Positions 1 to 9,396 of a stretch of 64,000 nucleotides of DNA are shown piece by piece. Source of the stretch: Gelidibacter gilvus (lineage in GTDB: Bacteria > Bacteroidota > Bacteroidia > Flavobacteriales > Flavobacteriaceae). Where the stretch lies: NCBI RefSeq assembly GCF_004115975.1, contig NZ_SDDZ01000003.1, positions 310,001 to 374,000 on the forward strand, read 5' to 3'. The position numbers and the translations under genes were made by a program. Position 1 is the stretch's first letter. Each line of letters begins with the position of its first letter. The notes under the pieces were generated by a model. That model ran no database searches. It worked only from the letters and a program-made list of their open reading frames with translations, and had not been told where the DNA came from.

Positions 1-1156
1 GAATGGTATCTCCAGTCATCTGATTGCCTAAATTCCATAGAATGGGTCTGCGTTTAACAGTAAAGGCCTCAGTAGAGGAGAAGCGTGCCAAATTAATAAG
101 TTGTGTCAATCCAGACTTATGATCGGCGTGAATGGAATCTGCTTTTCCACTTAAATCACTTTTGAATATTTTGGCATTGTAATAGGCTCTCGTGATGCGA
201 TGTTCTGGTTTTCCCGTCACCATTAAAATGTCACTATGCATGTAAATGGAATCTTTTTCCTGAACGGTAATGGCTAAGGCACGTTTGGTAATAAAAACGG
301 AATCTTTGGCACGCCATATTTCGGCATAGTGTCCGCGCGCCACGCTGTTGTTGATGGTATCCGTGACTGTGATGTTGTTGGTGGCAGAGGCAAAACTAAT
401 TTTTCTGTCAAAATACATGCTATCGCCTTCAAAAACACGATTCTCATAATCAATCTTTGAGTTTTTGACGAAATAGCCTGTGTCATTATTGGTGTCATAA
501 AAACCACGTTCGGCATAAATGGTATTGGATTCGCCAACAATTGTAGTGGGACCATAAAGATAGGCATGGCCTGTTTCTGTATAAAAGTCGAGATGCTCTG
601 TGTTTAACGTGTATTGTGGATTGACCAAAACAACATCCTGTACGAATTGATATTTTTTGCTATCCATGTAATAGCGACCAATCTGGCTGGTAATGGTGCC
701 TGAAGTGTCTCGAACAACTTTCCCTTTGGTTTGATAGAATGCTTGTTGTTTGATTCGGTCAAAATGCAGCTTGTCTGTAGTCAAAACCGATTGCGGTTCT
801 GTCAGTACTACATCGCCACTAGCATATGCCAATTGGGTTTTTCCACTATATTCCGAATACTTGGCACTCATGGTAATGGTGTCTCCTTGTTTCATGACGA
901 CATTGCTGTAGGCTTCAATAAAATCTTCCTTCTCGTAATATACAGCTTGGTCACACCACAGATTGATACCTTCATGGGTGAAGTGGACTTGTTGGGTGTT
1001 ATCTCTTGTGAAAACGGAAACGCCGGGACCTCGAAGGCTGTCAGAATCGACAAAGCCTGAATACTCAACACGGATTTTTTTGAGTTTTTCAGTTTGTGAT
1101 ACGGCCGAAAAACTTAAGACTAAGAATAAAACAGTAAAGATGTGTAATGCTCTCAA
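1..1156 (-). CDS. OstA-like protein (LptA/OstA family), 3' end beyond the window
   Basis: Partial gene; the minus-strand frame is open from about 1156 to the left edge. The product starts with a signal peptide (hydrophobic run IFTVLFLVLSF, cut near AVSQ) and continues as beta-rich repeats such as DQAVYYEKEDFIEAYSNVVM, QTKGKVVRD and YGPTTIVGES. This is the pattern of the periplasmic LptA/OstA beta-jellyroll, in which strands alternate with phrases about what is made and stored. The family binds lipopolysaccharide during its transport to the outer membrane; Bacteroidota carry long OstA-like proteins next to purA, as here. The start is uncertain: the TTG at 1156 is preferred because an upstream TTG at 1177 lies inside a likely promoter box. 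Family assignment is by recognition of the repeat style and neighbourhood, without an alignment. Confidence 0.75.
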   Translation of the reverse strand, partial: MRALHIFTVLFLVLSFSAVSQTEKLKKIRVEYSGFVDSDSLRGPGVSVFTRDNTQQVHFTHEGINLWCDQAVYYEKEDFIEAYSNVVMKQGDTITMSAKYSEYSGKTQLAYASGDVVLTEPQSVLTTDKLHFDRIKQQAFYQTKGKVVRDTSGTITSQIGRYYMDSKKYQFVQDVVLVNPQYTLNTEHLDFYTETGHAYLYGPTTIVGESNTIYAERGFYDTNNDTGYFVKNSKIDYENRVFEGDSMYFDRKISFASATNNITVTDTINNSVARGHYAEIWRAKDSVFITKRALAITVQEKDSIYMHSDILMVTGKPEHRITRAYYNAKIFKSDLSGKADSIHADHKSGLTQLINLARFSSTEAFTVKRRPILWNLGNQMTGDTI

Positions 1157-1174
1157 TGTGTGACAAATGATTTT

Positions 1175-1182
1175 CAAAAGTA
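1175..1182 (-). promoter_or_regulatory. Putative -7 box TACTTTTG for the OstA-like gene
   Basis: Read on the minus strand the box is TACTTTTG, a match to the Bacteroidota -7 consensus TAnnTTTG, 19 nt upstream of the TTG start at 1156. No convincing -33 TTG was seen, so this rests on one element only. Confidence 0.35.
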
Positions 1183-1338
1183 ACTGTTTATTTTAAGCAT
1201 TATTTTGCGTTAACATAAATTTAGGCACGTGAATGTTACGAATAAGTCATTTTAAGGCACGAATTTCAAGAATGTGCTGGTCTAGATATGACAGGCTTTT
1301 AACTGGTTCAAGAACGTGTTGATTCGTGAAAATTAGAG

Positions 1339-1366
1339 ATACCTGCCCGAAAGTACGGGCAGGTAT
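1339..1366. repeat. Perfect 11-bp palindrome downstream of purA
   Basis: ATACCTGCCCG and its exact reverse complement are separated by a 6-nt loop (aaagta). It begins 12 nt past the purA stop codon. There is no long T run on the minus-strand side, so it is either a weak terminator or a REP-like intergenic palindrome. Confidence 0.6.
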
Positions 1367-1377
1367 GTGTCTAAAAC

Positions 1378-2649
1378 TTATCGTATAATTGTCTGTTTTC
1401 TGTCTGGTCCAACAGAAACGATGGTAATCGGGATTTCAAGTTCTTTTTCTAAAAACTCAATATATTCCAACAATGCCTGTGGCATGTCGGCAGCATCTGT
1501 CATTCCAGTCAAATCTTCGTTCCAACCCTTAAAGTCAGTATAGATTGGAGTGACATTTTCCGCTTCAATATTGTATGGAAAATGGTGAATAATGTCACCT
1601 TTGTAATTATAGGCGGTACATACTTTTAGGGTTTCAAATCCTGATAGCACATCACCTTTCATCATAATCAATTTAGTTACCCCATTCACTTGGCAAGCAT
1701 AACGTAAGGCGACAAGGTCTAACCAGCCACAACGACGTGAACGCCCGGTGGTGGCACCAAACTCATTGCCCACACGACCCATGGTCTCGCCAATTTCATC
1801 AAATAATTCGGTTGGGAAAGGTCCTGAACCTACCCTGGTTGTATAGGCCTTAAAAATACCAAAGACCTCACCAATTTGGTTTGGTGGAATGCCTAATCCT
1901 GTGCATGCACCGGCGGCGGTTGTGTTGGAAGAGGTTACAAATGGATAGGTGCCAAAATCGATGTCCAATAATGAACCCTGTGCGCCTTCAGCTAAAATTG
2001 TTTTCCCTTCCTTTTGGGCTTGGTGTAAGTATTCTTCAGAATCTATAAAAGTCAAACTTTTCAATACTTCGATGGATTTGAAAAATTCTTGCTCCATTTC
2101 CTGTAAGTTGTATTGTACATCCACATTGTAAAATGCAATCATGGCTTGATGCTTATCGGCCAAAGCACGATATTTATCTTTCCAGTCAGTCAATTCGAGG
2201 TCGCCAACGCGCATTCCGTTTCTACCGGTTTTATCCATGTAGGTAGGACCAATGCCTTTAAGTGTAGAACCAATTTTGGCCTTGCCTTTGGAGGCTTCAC
2301 TTGCAGCATCAAGCAAACGGTGTGTTGGTAAAATAATATGCGCCTTACGTGAAATCAACAAAGATTTTCTATAGTCCACATTCTGCTCTTCCAATTTGTC
2401 CAACTCTTTGTTGAAAATAACCGGATCAATCACAACGCCGTTGCCTACTAAATTGACAGTATCTTCATGAAATATTCCTGATGGAATGGTATGCAGTACG
2501 TGCTTTTTGCCGTTGAAAACCAAAGTGTGCCCAGCATTTGGGCCTCCTTGAAAGCGCGCAATAATATTGTATTTTGAGGTGAGTACGTCGACAATTTTTC
2601 CTTTGCCTTCGTCACCCCATTGTAATCCTAGTAGTAAGTCTACTGCCAT
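1378..2649 (-). CDS. purA: Adenylosuccinate synthetase
   Basis: Joins IMP and aspartate, using GTP, to make adenylosuccinate, the first committed step from IMP to AMP; cytosolic homodimer. The 423-residue length is normal for the family. Visible motifs: the N-terminal GTP loop GDEGKGK (residues 12-18) with the catalytic Asp and Lys, GGPNAGHT at 35-42 holding the catalytic His, GIGPTY near 130, VGSGPFPTE near 270 and GATTGRSRRCGW for IMP/GTP binding. The gene starts 2 nt after the stop of the Fur-family gene, so the two are probably co-transcribed. The segment before GDVLSGFE reads KLIMMK instead of the common TKLDVL form, which I believe is usual in this phylum. Confidence 0.97.
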   Translation of the reverse strand: MAVDLLLGLQWGDEGKGKIVDVLTSKYNIIARFQGGPNAGHTLVFNGKKHVLHTIPSGIFHEDTVNLVGNGVVIDPVIFNKELDKLEEQNVDYRKSLLISRKAHIILPTHRLLDAASEASKGKAKIGSTLKGIGPTYMDKTGRNGMRVGDLELTDWKDKYRALADKHQAMIAFYNVDVQYNLQEMEQEFFKSIEVLKSLTFIDSEEYLHQAQKEGKTILAEGAQGSLLDIDFGTYPFVTSSNTTAAGACTGLGIPPNQIGEVFGIFKAYTTRVGSGPFPTELFDEIGETMGRVGNEFGATTGRSRRCGWLDLVALRYACQVNGVTKLIMMKGDVLSGFETLKVCTAYNYKGDIIHHFPYNIEAENVTPIYTDFKGWNEDLTGMTDAADMPQALLEYIEFLEKELEIPITIVSVGPDRKQTIIR

Positions 2650-2651
2650 TT

Positions 2652-3113
2652 TTAAGATTCTTTAGGTGGTTCGTTTTTTGTTCCGTAAAAGTATAGTGAG
2701 TGGTTGGTGATGGAGATATCAAAAACCTCTTCAATCGTTTTTTTGATGGACTGGATTCTCGGATCGCAAAACTCGTAAACTTCTCCAGTGTCCGTTAAGA
2801 TGACATGATCATGTTGCTTATCAAAATAGGACTTTTCATAGTGTGCCTGATTTTGACCAAACTGATGCTTGCGTACCAAAGCGCATTCCAATAGCAATTC
2901 GATGGTGTTATAAAGTGTGGCACGGCTCACGCGATAATTTTTATTTTTCATTTTGATATAGAGCGATTCTATGTCAAAATGTTCTTCATTATCATAAATT
3001 TCTTGTAGTATGGCATAGCGTTCAGGTGTTTTTCTGTGCCCTTTGCCTTCCAGAAATGTGGTGAACACATTTTTAACTATTTCTTGGTTGCTATGTTTTG
3101 TATTTTGACTCAT
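2652..3113 (-). CDS. Fur-family transcriptional regulator, degenerate zinc site
   Basis: A 153-residue winged-helix repressor of the Fur/PerR/Zur family. The DNA-binding half shows [14 protein letters not shown] and the recognition helix [13 protein letters not shown] (about residues 62-74); the dimerisation half has [10 protein letters not shown] at 101-110. In most family members this stretch reads HxHxxCxxCG, the cysteines binding structural zinc. Here both cysteines are replaced (Leu106 and Thr109), and only one later cysteine remains at EFCDP. It probably still binds a regulatory metal through histidines such as H91, H101 and H103, but which metal or signal it senses cannot be told. It sits between relA/spoT and purA, an order common in Flavobacteriia, and ends 2 nt before purA. 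Confidence 0.9.
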   Translation of the reverse strand: MSQNTKHSNQEIVKNVFTTFLEGKGHRKTPERYAILQEIYDNEEHFDIESLYIKMKNKNYRVSRATLYNTIELLLECALVRKHQFGQNQAHYEKSYFDKQHDHVILTDTGEVYEFCDPRIQSIKKTIEEVFDISITNHSLYFYGTKNEPPKES

Positions 3114-3150
3114 AATTCATGCCGAAACTTCGGGGGCAAATTTACACCTT

Positions 3151-5355
3151 TTAAACTCTTATAACCTTATCAATCCCGTTAATTTTTTTTAGATTCTCCA
3201 TGAGCTTTTTAAGCATTGTATTATTCTTTACAATCACATTGATTTTGCCCGAAAAAACACCGTCATCACTTTGAAAACTAATACTTTTCATATTAACGTG
3301 CATATTGGAAGAAATGACTTTAGTGATGTTATTTACCAAGCCTAAATTGTCAATTCCAGACAAGGTTATTTGTGCTGCAAATTCCTGTTGGGAAGAGTCA
3401 ATCCATTTGGCCTGCATGATTCTGTAAGCGTAGTTGGATTGAAGACTCAACGCATTTGGACAGTTCTTTTTATGGACTTTGATTCCTTCATTAATCGTCA
3501 GGAATCCGAAGACATCATCTCCAGGGATTGGATTACAGCAGGCCGAAAGTTTATAATCTAGTTTTTCTTCTTCCTTACCAAAGACCAAGCTATCGTATTT
3601 GGCAGTGATTTCATCTTTATCAATGTTTTGAATCACCGTTGGTTTACGGATCTTGCTTTTGATATAGCTCATAATGACACCGCTCCTCGAAGAAGCGAAG
3701 TCTTTAAGCATAGGATTATCAATGGAGCCAATGCCCACTCTGTAAAATAAATCCAAACTGGTTTTCAGTTTGAAGAAGACCACCATTTCATTGATGGATT
3801 TTTCATCTAGAGTAATCTTGAGTTGCTTTAATTTTCGTCTTAAAATTTCCTTGCCCTCAACCGCAGCTTCTTTCTTTTCATCCTTTAATGAGGATTTGAT
3901 CTTGCTCCTAGCTCTGGCCGTAGTGGCATAATCCAGCCAGTTGCTGTTCGGTTTTATGTTTTCTGAAGTCAGTATTTCTACTTGGTCGCCACTTTGCAAC
4001 TCATGACTTAGCGGCACCAATTTCCCATTGACTTTGGCACCTCTTGTTTTCATGCCAATTTCGGTATGGATGCTAAACGCAAAATCAAGTGGCGTTGCCC
4101 CTTTAGGCAAAGATTTTAAATCGCCTTTTGGAGAAAACACATAAATTTCTTTGGAATATAAATTAAGTTTAAACTGTTCTACAAAATCGACTGCATTGGT
4201 TTCATTGCTTTCCAAAGCTTCCTGAAGCTTATCAATCCAAGTGTCCAAAGCATCTTCAGCATGGCCTTCTTTATATTTGTAGTGTGCTGCGTATCCTTTT
4301 TCGGCAATCTCATTCATGCGCTCACTCCTTATCTGCACTTCTACCCAACGACCTTTTGGACCCATCACCGTGATGTGTAAAGCTTCGTATCCTGTGGATT
4401 TAGGCGAAGAAATCCAATCCCGCAATCGGATAGGGTTCGGAATAAAATGATCGGTTACGATGGAATAGATTTTCCAAGCGAGAAACTTTTCATTGGCAAA
4501 ATCGGATTTATAAATGATCCTTACCGCAAATTTATCATAGACTTCATCAAAAGAAACACCTTGTTTGAGCATTTTTCTTCGGATGGAATAAATGGATTTT
4601 GGACGCCCTTTAATATCATAAGTCAAGCCTTCCTTATCCAAAGAATCTTCAATCACTTTAGTAAACGCTTTGATATAGGCATCTTGCTCTTCCTTGCTTT
4701 CTTTGATTTTATTGTGAATCTCATGATAAACTTCAGGCTCGGTATATTTTAGGCCTAAATCTTCAAGATCACTTTTGATATTATAAAGTCCAATCCGGTG
4801 TGCCAGCGGTGCATAGATGTATAAGGTCTCCGATGCAATTTTTTCCTGTTTGTCTGAACGCATGGAATCCATGGTCTGCATATTGTGGAGTCGGTCTGCA
4901 ATTTTGATAATGATTACCCGTACATCATCGTTGAGCGTCAACAACATTTTTCTGAAGTTTTCTGCTTGTGTTGAAACATCGGCTTCTTTGCTCAACGACG
5001 AGATTTTGGTCAGTCCGTCCACAATTCGCGCTACGGTTTTTCCGAATTTTTCTTCTATATCAGCGAGGGTATAATCTGGATTATCCTCAACAACATCATG
5101 TAATAGCGCCGCTGCAATACACGTGGCATCAAGTCCAATTTCCTGAGCTACAATTTTCGCCACTGCAATGGGGTGAAAGATATAAGCTTCGCCTGATTTT
5201 CGGCGTTGATTTTTATGAGCATCGACAGCCACATCAAAAGCTTGCCTTATCAATTTTTTGTCAGCAACGGTAAGCGTTTGGTAACTTACTTTAAGCAACT
5301 GTTTGTAGGCTTTTGCAATAGCAGCATTTTCCTTTTCTATATCAACTTCTGTCAT
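3151..5355 (-). CDS. RelA/SpoT-family (p)ppGpp synthetase/hydrolase
   Basis: A 734-residue long Rel-type enzyme that makes and breaks the stringent-response alarmone (p)ppGpp. Domain order: HD hydrolase (about 35-195) with intact LLHDVVED and IKIADRLHNMQ metal-binding motifs; synthetase (about 235-360) with GRPKSIYSI and STGYEALHITV; TGS domain (about 400-460, beginning KEIYVFSPKG); zinc-finger/helical region with SACCNPIPGD; and a C-terminal ACT domain (about 655-734). Because the HD motif is complete, a bifunctional enzyme is expected, as in most bacteria with a single long Rel. It lies 37 nt upstream of the Fur-family gene and may head a relA/spoT-fur-purA transcript. A small hairpin (CCGAA/TTCGG) lies in the gap to fur. 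Confidence 0.95.
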   Translation of the reverse strand: MTEVDIEKENAAIAKAYKQLLKVSYQTLTVADKKLIRQAFDVAVDAHKNQRRKSGEAYIFHPIAVAKIVAQEIGLDATCIAAALLHDVVEDNPDYTLADIEEKFGKTVARIVDGLTKISSLSKEADVSTQAENFRKMLLTLNDDVRVIIIKIADRLHNMQTMDSMRSDKQEKIASETLYIYAPLAHRIGLYNIKSDLEDLGLKYTEPEVYHEIHNKIKESKEEQDAYIKAFTKVIEDSLDKEGLTYDIKGRPKSIYSIRRKMLKQGVSFDEVYDKFAVRIIYKSDFANEKFLAWKIYSIVTDHFIPNPIRLRDWISSPKSTGYEALHITVMGPKGRWVEVQIRSERMNEIAEKGYAAHYKYKEGHAEDALDTWIDKLQEALESNETNAVDFVEQFKLNLYSKEIYVFSPKGDLKSLPKGATPLDFAFSIHTEIGMKTRGAKVNGKLVPLSHELQSGDQVEILTSENIKPNSNWLDYATTARARSKIKSSLKDEKKEAAVEGKEILRRKLKQLKITLDEKSINEMVVFFKLKTSLDLFYRVGIGSIDNPMLKDFASSRSGVIMSYIKSKIRKPTVIQNIDKDEITAKYDSLVFGKEEEKLDYKLSACCNPIPGDDVFGFLTINEGIKVHKKNCPNALSLQSNYAYRIMQAKWIDSSQQEFAAQITLSGIDNLGLVNNITKVISSNMHVNMKSISFQSDDGVFSGKINVIVKNNTMLKKLMENLKKINGIDKVIRV

Positions 5356-6002
5356 AAACTAAATGTAATACAAAGAAAAGAAATGAGCAATGTTTTTTAA
5401 GGGGAAATTGTCCGAATTTTCTATGAATAGTTTGAAAAATGATAGGATAAGTAGTGTGATATGAAAACTTATTGTTTTTTGAATTAATGCGATTATTAAT
5501 GATTGGCAAACAATCCAATACTATAGCTTTTTCAGTGCATTATGACCGCATCTATAGAAAGTGAAAGCCATTTCTTAAGAATTTCATAATTTTTTTTATG
5601 AATTATGTTAACATTCGAAATTCTTTTGGCACTATACCATAGGTAATGGTCTGAATGTATTAAAATTCATTGAGCTGTTTATAATGATTTTAAGGCTGAA
5701 GCAACCATTCAAGAGATGGTTCCGAGCTTTGGGTCTGTAAAAGGAGAAATTAAGCCATTGATATTCTCATTTAGTGTGAAGTGAGGTTGTTAGTGGTTGA
5801 GCAATAAAAAACTTTAAAAAATGTCGTGGTAATTGGAATACTGCTGCGGTTACAAATATGACTTATATATTTAATCGTGCCTATGTATTCAATCAATTCT
5901 GTAATAGATGAATCAGGCAAAACAGCCACCTTAAAATTTGTTAAAAATACTTAAGCGGCATAGAACAGCCCGTACTATTATCAATCTTTAAAATAAATAG
6001 TC
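5356..6002. other. 647-bp intergenic gap with a possible gene remnant
   Basis: No intact gene was found on either strand. The only coding-like signal is a 36-codon open stretch on the plus strand at 5674-5784 that follows a stop codon, lacks a start, and ends KPLIFSFSVK-stop, like the tail of a decayed gene. The rest is very AT-rich. The relA/spoT promoter should lie near the left end and the promoter of the lipoprotein gene at the right end, but no clear TAnnTTTG box was seen for either. Confidence 0.4.
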
Positions 6003-6599
6003 ATGAAAAATCGTGTACACCTACTTCTTATTACCATTGCCATAGTTTTTATTTCTTGCAAAGAAGATAAGGATTTGAAAGAAACCAGTTCCGAAAATTC
6101 CACTGAAATAATAGCGTCACATCAATCTAAAGAAAAACCGACCAATGCAACAAATTTTAAAACCTACTCAGGCGAAGAATTAAATAATTGGCTTCCTGCT
6201 AAGATTTTAGAATACGTTAAAGAACCTTCGAGTTTAGAATTTGGAAGTGAGGAATTGCATCAAGTCACCGCAAATTATCAATATAAAGGAGGATATGACA
6301 AATACATTACCCTGGAAATTACTAATGGTCAGAGTCCTCAGGATTTAAGAATCAAGAACAGTATTATCCAAAGAATTGAAATGAATTTTGCTGAAGATTC
6401 AGAAAGCGGATACACTAAAATCCACAAGAGAAACAATATAGACGTATTTGAAATGCAAGGAAACTACAATAATTCATCCACTCTGCAATATGTCTATGAA
6501 GATCGTTTTTATGTGAGACTTGATGGGAGTAATGTCAAGGCAGATGAACTATGGAGCTTTGCAGACCAACTTAATTTTAAAACATTAACTCAGGAATAA
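6003..6599 (+). CDS. Putative lipoprotein, function unknown
   Basis: 198 residues with a lipoprotein signal peptide: MKNRVHLLL, a hydrophobic core, then FISC with the lipidated Cys at position 20, followed by a charged KEDKD tether. The mature part is hydrophilic and has no motif I recognise; it contains the stretches EELNNWLP and YKGGYDKYITLEI, the latter followed by repeated predicted beta strands. The protein is probably anchored in the periplasm or outer membrane. It stands alone, with large gaps on both sides. Purine-poor leader; no classical Shine-Dalgarno, as usual in this phylum. Confidence 0.75.
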   Translation: MKNRVHLLLITIAIVFISCKEDKDLKETSSENSTEIIASHQSKEKPTNATNFKTYSGEELNNWLPAKILEYVKEPSSLEFGSEELHQVTANYQYKGGYDKYITLEITNGQSPQDLRIKNSIIQRIEMNFAEDSESGYTKIHKRNNIDVFEMQGNYNNSSTLQYVYEDRFYVRLDGSNVKADELWSFADQLNFKTLTQE

Positions 6600-6803
6600 G
6601 CTTGTAAAAATAATTAATAGTTAAGCGATTCAAATTAATTCTGAATAAAAGCCAAGTAAGCTTAAAAAAGTATTTAAAAAAATCAGCACAAGGTGATATT
6701 AAGATTTTTTAAGTATCGAATAATGGCCAGTATAGGAATAAATATATAGGGTTTTAAGTTAGATTTTGAGGGTTTAAGGACAATGAATAACGTCAAAAAA
6801 AAC

Positions 6804-6811
6804 TAATTTTG
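6804..6811 (+). promoter_or_regulatory. Putative -7 box TAATTTTG for the radical SAM gene
   Basis: Matches TAnnTTTG and lies 31 nt upstream of the ATG at 6843. No convincing -33 element was seen. Confidence 0.35.
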
Positions 6812-6842
6812 ATGTCAATTCTAACAGTCCCAAATCTCATAT

Positions 6843-8105
6843 ATGTCCTTCGAAAGAACACAAGAAAAATTAAAAATCTTAGCAGATGCCGCCAAATATG
6901 ATGTTTCCTGTTCTTCAAGTGGAAGTAATCGGAAAAACCACAATAAAGGAATTGGGGATGCAACGGGTATGGGTATTTGCCATTCCTATACTGAAGATGG
7001 GCGTTGTGTGTCTTTATTGAAAATTTTGCTGACCAATCATTGTATTTTTGATTGTGCCTATTGTGTGACCCGCAAAAGTAATGATATTAAAAGGGCGGCT
7101 TTTAAGGTTCAGGAAGTCGTGGATTTAACCATCAATTTTTATCGTCGAAATTATATTGAGGGTTTGTTTTTAAGTTCTGGTATTTTTAAAAGTGCGGATT
7201 ATACTATGGAACGCCTAGTTGCGGTGGCAAAAAAATTGCGATTGGAAGAGAATTTCAACGGTTATATCCATCTGAAATCTATTCCTGGAGCTTCTGATGA
7301 ATTGATGAAAGAGGCTGGATTATATGCTGATCGGTTGAGTGTTAATATTGAAATACCCACAAAAGAGGGATTGAAGTTGTTGGCACCAGAAAAAAACCGA
7401 GAAGACTTTTTGAAGCCGATGCGAAAAGTTCAGAATGAAATCATACAATATCAAGCAGAAAAGAAAATTATCAAGAGTACTCCCAAATATGCACCTGCTG
7501 GTCAAAGTACGCAAATGATCATTGGCGCCAGTGGTGAAAGTGATCAGCAAATCATGTGGACTTCAAATTATTTTTATAAGAAGTTCGATTTAAAGCGCGT
7601 TTACTATTCGGGTTACATTCCAATCAGTTATGATTCACGATTGCCACAACTTGGGACAGACGTTCCCATGTTACGTGAAAACAGATTGTATCAAACCGAT
7701 TGGCTCATGCGGTTTTATGGCTTTGAAGTCCATGAAATTTTAAATAATGAACATCAAAATCTCGATTTGGATGTGGACCCGAAATTAGGTTGGGCCTTAA
7801 GAAATTTGGAACACTTTCCTATAGATGTGAATAAAGCAGACAAGATGATGCTCGCCCGAATTCCTGGATTAGGGATGAAATCTGCTCATAAAATAGTGCA
7901 AGCTCGACAGTTTAGAAAATTGAATTGGGAGCATCTTAAGCGTATGGGAGTTGCTTTAAACAGAGCCAAATACTTTTTAGTTTGTGATTCCAGAGATTTT
8001 GAAAGACGAGATTTGACAGGGCCTCAACTGAAATCGATTATTTTACAAAATAGTACAAGTAAATATCAAAATATTTTAAGTCCACAATTGAACCTATTTG
8101 AATAA
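6843..8105 (+). CDS. Radical SAM protein, putative DNA modification/repair (TIGR03916-like)
   Basis: A 420-residue radical SAM enzyme. The [4Fe-4S] motif CxxxCxxC is formed by C67, C71 and C74 (CIFDCAYC), with extra conserved cysteines just upstream (C46, C55). The C-terminal part, about residues 325-390, carries a helix-hairpin-helix segment (ARIPGLGMKSAHKI), a fold that binds DNA backbone, as in DNA glycosylases and ComEA. This combination matches the family annotated as putative DNA modification/repair radical SAM protein. Its true substrate is not known to me. The stop codon is immediately followed by the ATG of the next gene, the fixed partner of this family, so the two are certainly translated from one mRNA. 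Confidence 0.9.
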   Translation: MSFERTQEKLKILADAAKYDVSCSSSGSNRKNHNKGIGDATGMGICHSYTEDGRCVSLLKILLTNHCIFDCAYCVTRKSNDIKRAAFKVQEVVDLTINFYRRNYIEGLFLSSGIFKSADYTMERLVAVAKKLRLEENFNGYIHLKSIPGASDELMKEAGLYADRLSVNIEIPTKEGLKLLAPEKNREDFLKPMRKVQNEIIQYQAEKKIIKSTPKYAPAGQSTQMIIGASGESDQQIMWTSNYFYKKFDLKRVYYSGYIPISYDSRLPQLGTDVPMLRENRLYQTDWLMRFYGFEVHEILNNEHQNLDLDVDPKLGWALRNLEHFPIDVNKADKMMLARIPGLGMKSAHKIVQARQFRKLNWEHLKRMGVALNRAKYFLVCDSRDFERRDLTGPQLKSIILQNSTSKYQNILSPQLNLFE

Positions 8106-8885
8106 ATGTTGATTTTAGAAGAGCATACCCTTGTTTATGATAGCACTTTTGATGGATTTCTGACCTGCGTCTTTCAGGTGTACGAATCGAAATTAAAGCA
8201 GGTTTCTTTTCAAAGAAAAAATCAGGTACAAGAGTCTTTGTTTGGGATAAATACAGAAATCATTACGGATTTAGAAAAGGCCGATCGGGTGTGGAAGGGC
8301 ATCAGAAGTCACTCGACAGCAAGAGGAAGTTTACGATTGTATTATGCTTTTTTGAGTGAGCAAGCTCAAATAGAATCCCTATTGTTAACTTATATTCAGC
8401 AGGCGTTCAAAAGCAGGATCCCACTTGATTCAGATTTTGGGAACGAAATGGTTCTTAAAATTTCGCAAATCGCGAAAAGTGTGGGAAGGGAGAAGCATAG
8501 GATGGAAGCTTTTGTCCGGTTTAAGCTGACTAAGGATGATATCTATTTCGCGAACATAGAACCTGATTTTGATGTTTTGCCTTTGATTTCAAAACATTTT
8601 AAAAGCCGCTATGCCGACCAGAAATGGATTATTTATGATTTGAAACGTCAGTATGGATTGTATTATGATTTAGAGAAGGTAGAAATGATGAACTTGACTT
8701 TGCCGGAAAACTTTGATCCTACCCAAACTGCGAGTGAGTATTTCACGCCTTCGGAAATGGAATTTCAAACCCTATGGCAGAATTATTTTCAATCTACCAA
8801 TATAGTAGCAAGAAAGAACATCAAACTTCATATTCAACACGTCCCCAAAAGATATTGGAAATATCTTAGTGAAAAAACCACCTAA
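8106..8885 (+). CDS. DUF4130 / TIGR03915 family putative DNA metabolism protein
   Basis: 259 residues, the usual partner of the upstream radical SAM protein and starting directly after its stop codon (TAAATG). Recognisable family features are the N-terminal YDSTFDGFLTCVFQVYE, the middle KSVGREKHRMEAFVRF, and FANIEPDFDVLPLI followed by KRYWKYLSEKT near the end. The family is annotated as a putative DNA repair or DNA metabolism protein, with a fold distantly related to uracil-DNA glycosylase partners in some annotations; no enzyme activity is firmly established to my knowledge. The strict pairing suggests that one protein makes or recognises a DNA lesion or modified base and the other processes it. 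Confidence 0.88.
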   Translation: MLILEEHTLVYDSTFDGFLTCVFQVYESKLKQVSFQRKNQVQESLFGINTEIITDLEKADRVWKGIRSHSTARGSLRLYYAFLSEQAQIESLLLTYIQQAFKSRIPLDSDFGNEMVLKISQIAKSVGREKHRMEAFVRFKLTKDDIYFANIEPDFDVLPLISKHFKSRYADQKWIIYDLKRQYGLYYDLEKVEMMNLTLPENFDPTQTASEYFTPSEMEFQTLWQNYFQSTNIVARKNIKLHIQHVPKRYWKYLSEKTT

Positions 8886-8904
8886 ATATTTTCAAGTGAA
8901 TATT
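8884..8904. terminator. Weak AT-rich hairpin between convergent genes
   Basis: AAATATT and AATATTT can pair over an 8-nt loop just after the DUF4130 stop codon. The stem is all A/T and the trailing T run is short, so terminator activity is uncertain. Confidence 0.3.
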
Positions 8905-8946
8905 TTGTAAACTTCCTGTTGGTTTCTGAATTCTAAACCCTTGCAT

Positions 8947-9396
8947 TTAATTTTTAGGTCTTGGTCGATGCCGCGGAATCGGTACCCGTATCCATTCCTT
9001 TTCAGCTTTGGGCTTGGTCTCTTCTTTAACAGCTTTTACCGGGGCATTAAGTTTCTTTAGATTTTGCTTTTTTTGATATGCCACAAAAGGTTTTGAAGTC
9101 AGTGGATAATCATACTTAAGACGATGTATAAAAATGTCCAATGGCTTGGTGGGCTTGTATGCATTCTCTGCTATGGCGACTTGCAAAAGCGTCCAATCAG
9201 GATTTTTATCTTCTGGATCTGGTTTCAACCGATTGAGATTATCAATGTATTTTCTGTAGTATTTTTTAAAGAACAGAAAGTTAAGGTTGTTCAGTTTATT
9301 ATAAAACTGGTCTATATCGGTAGGTGTGATGTTAGCCTGGGTTTCTGGACTCGCAAGCTTCGTTCTAAATTCTGAAATTATGGTGTGAAAGCTCAT
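8947..9396 (-). CDS. Hypothetical basic protein
   Basis: 149 residues, cytosolic, with no signal peptide or membrane span. The N-terminal two thirds look helical (FYNKLNNLNFLFFKKYYRKYIDNL), and the C-terminus is strongly basic and proline-rich (WIRVPIPRHRPRPKN). I do not recognise a family. It converges with the DUF4130 gene and is divergent from the next gene, so it is its own transcription unit. A complete open frame with a sensible start and flavobacterial codon use supports a real gene. Confidence 0.65.
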   Translation of the reverse strand: MSFHTIISEFRTKLASPETQANITPTDIDQFYNKLNNLNFLFFKKYYRKYIDNLNRLKPDPEDKNPDWTLLQVAIAENAYKPTKPLDIFIHRLKYDYPLTSKPFVAYQKKQNLKKLNAPVKAVKEETKPKAEKEWIRVPIPRHRPRPKN

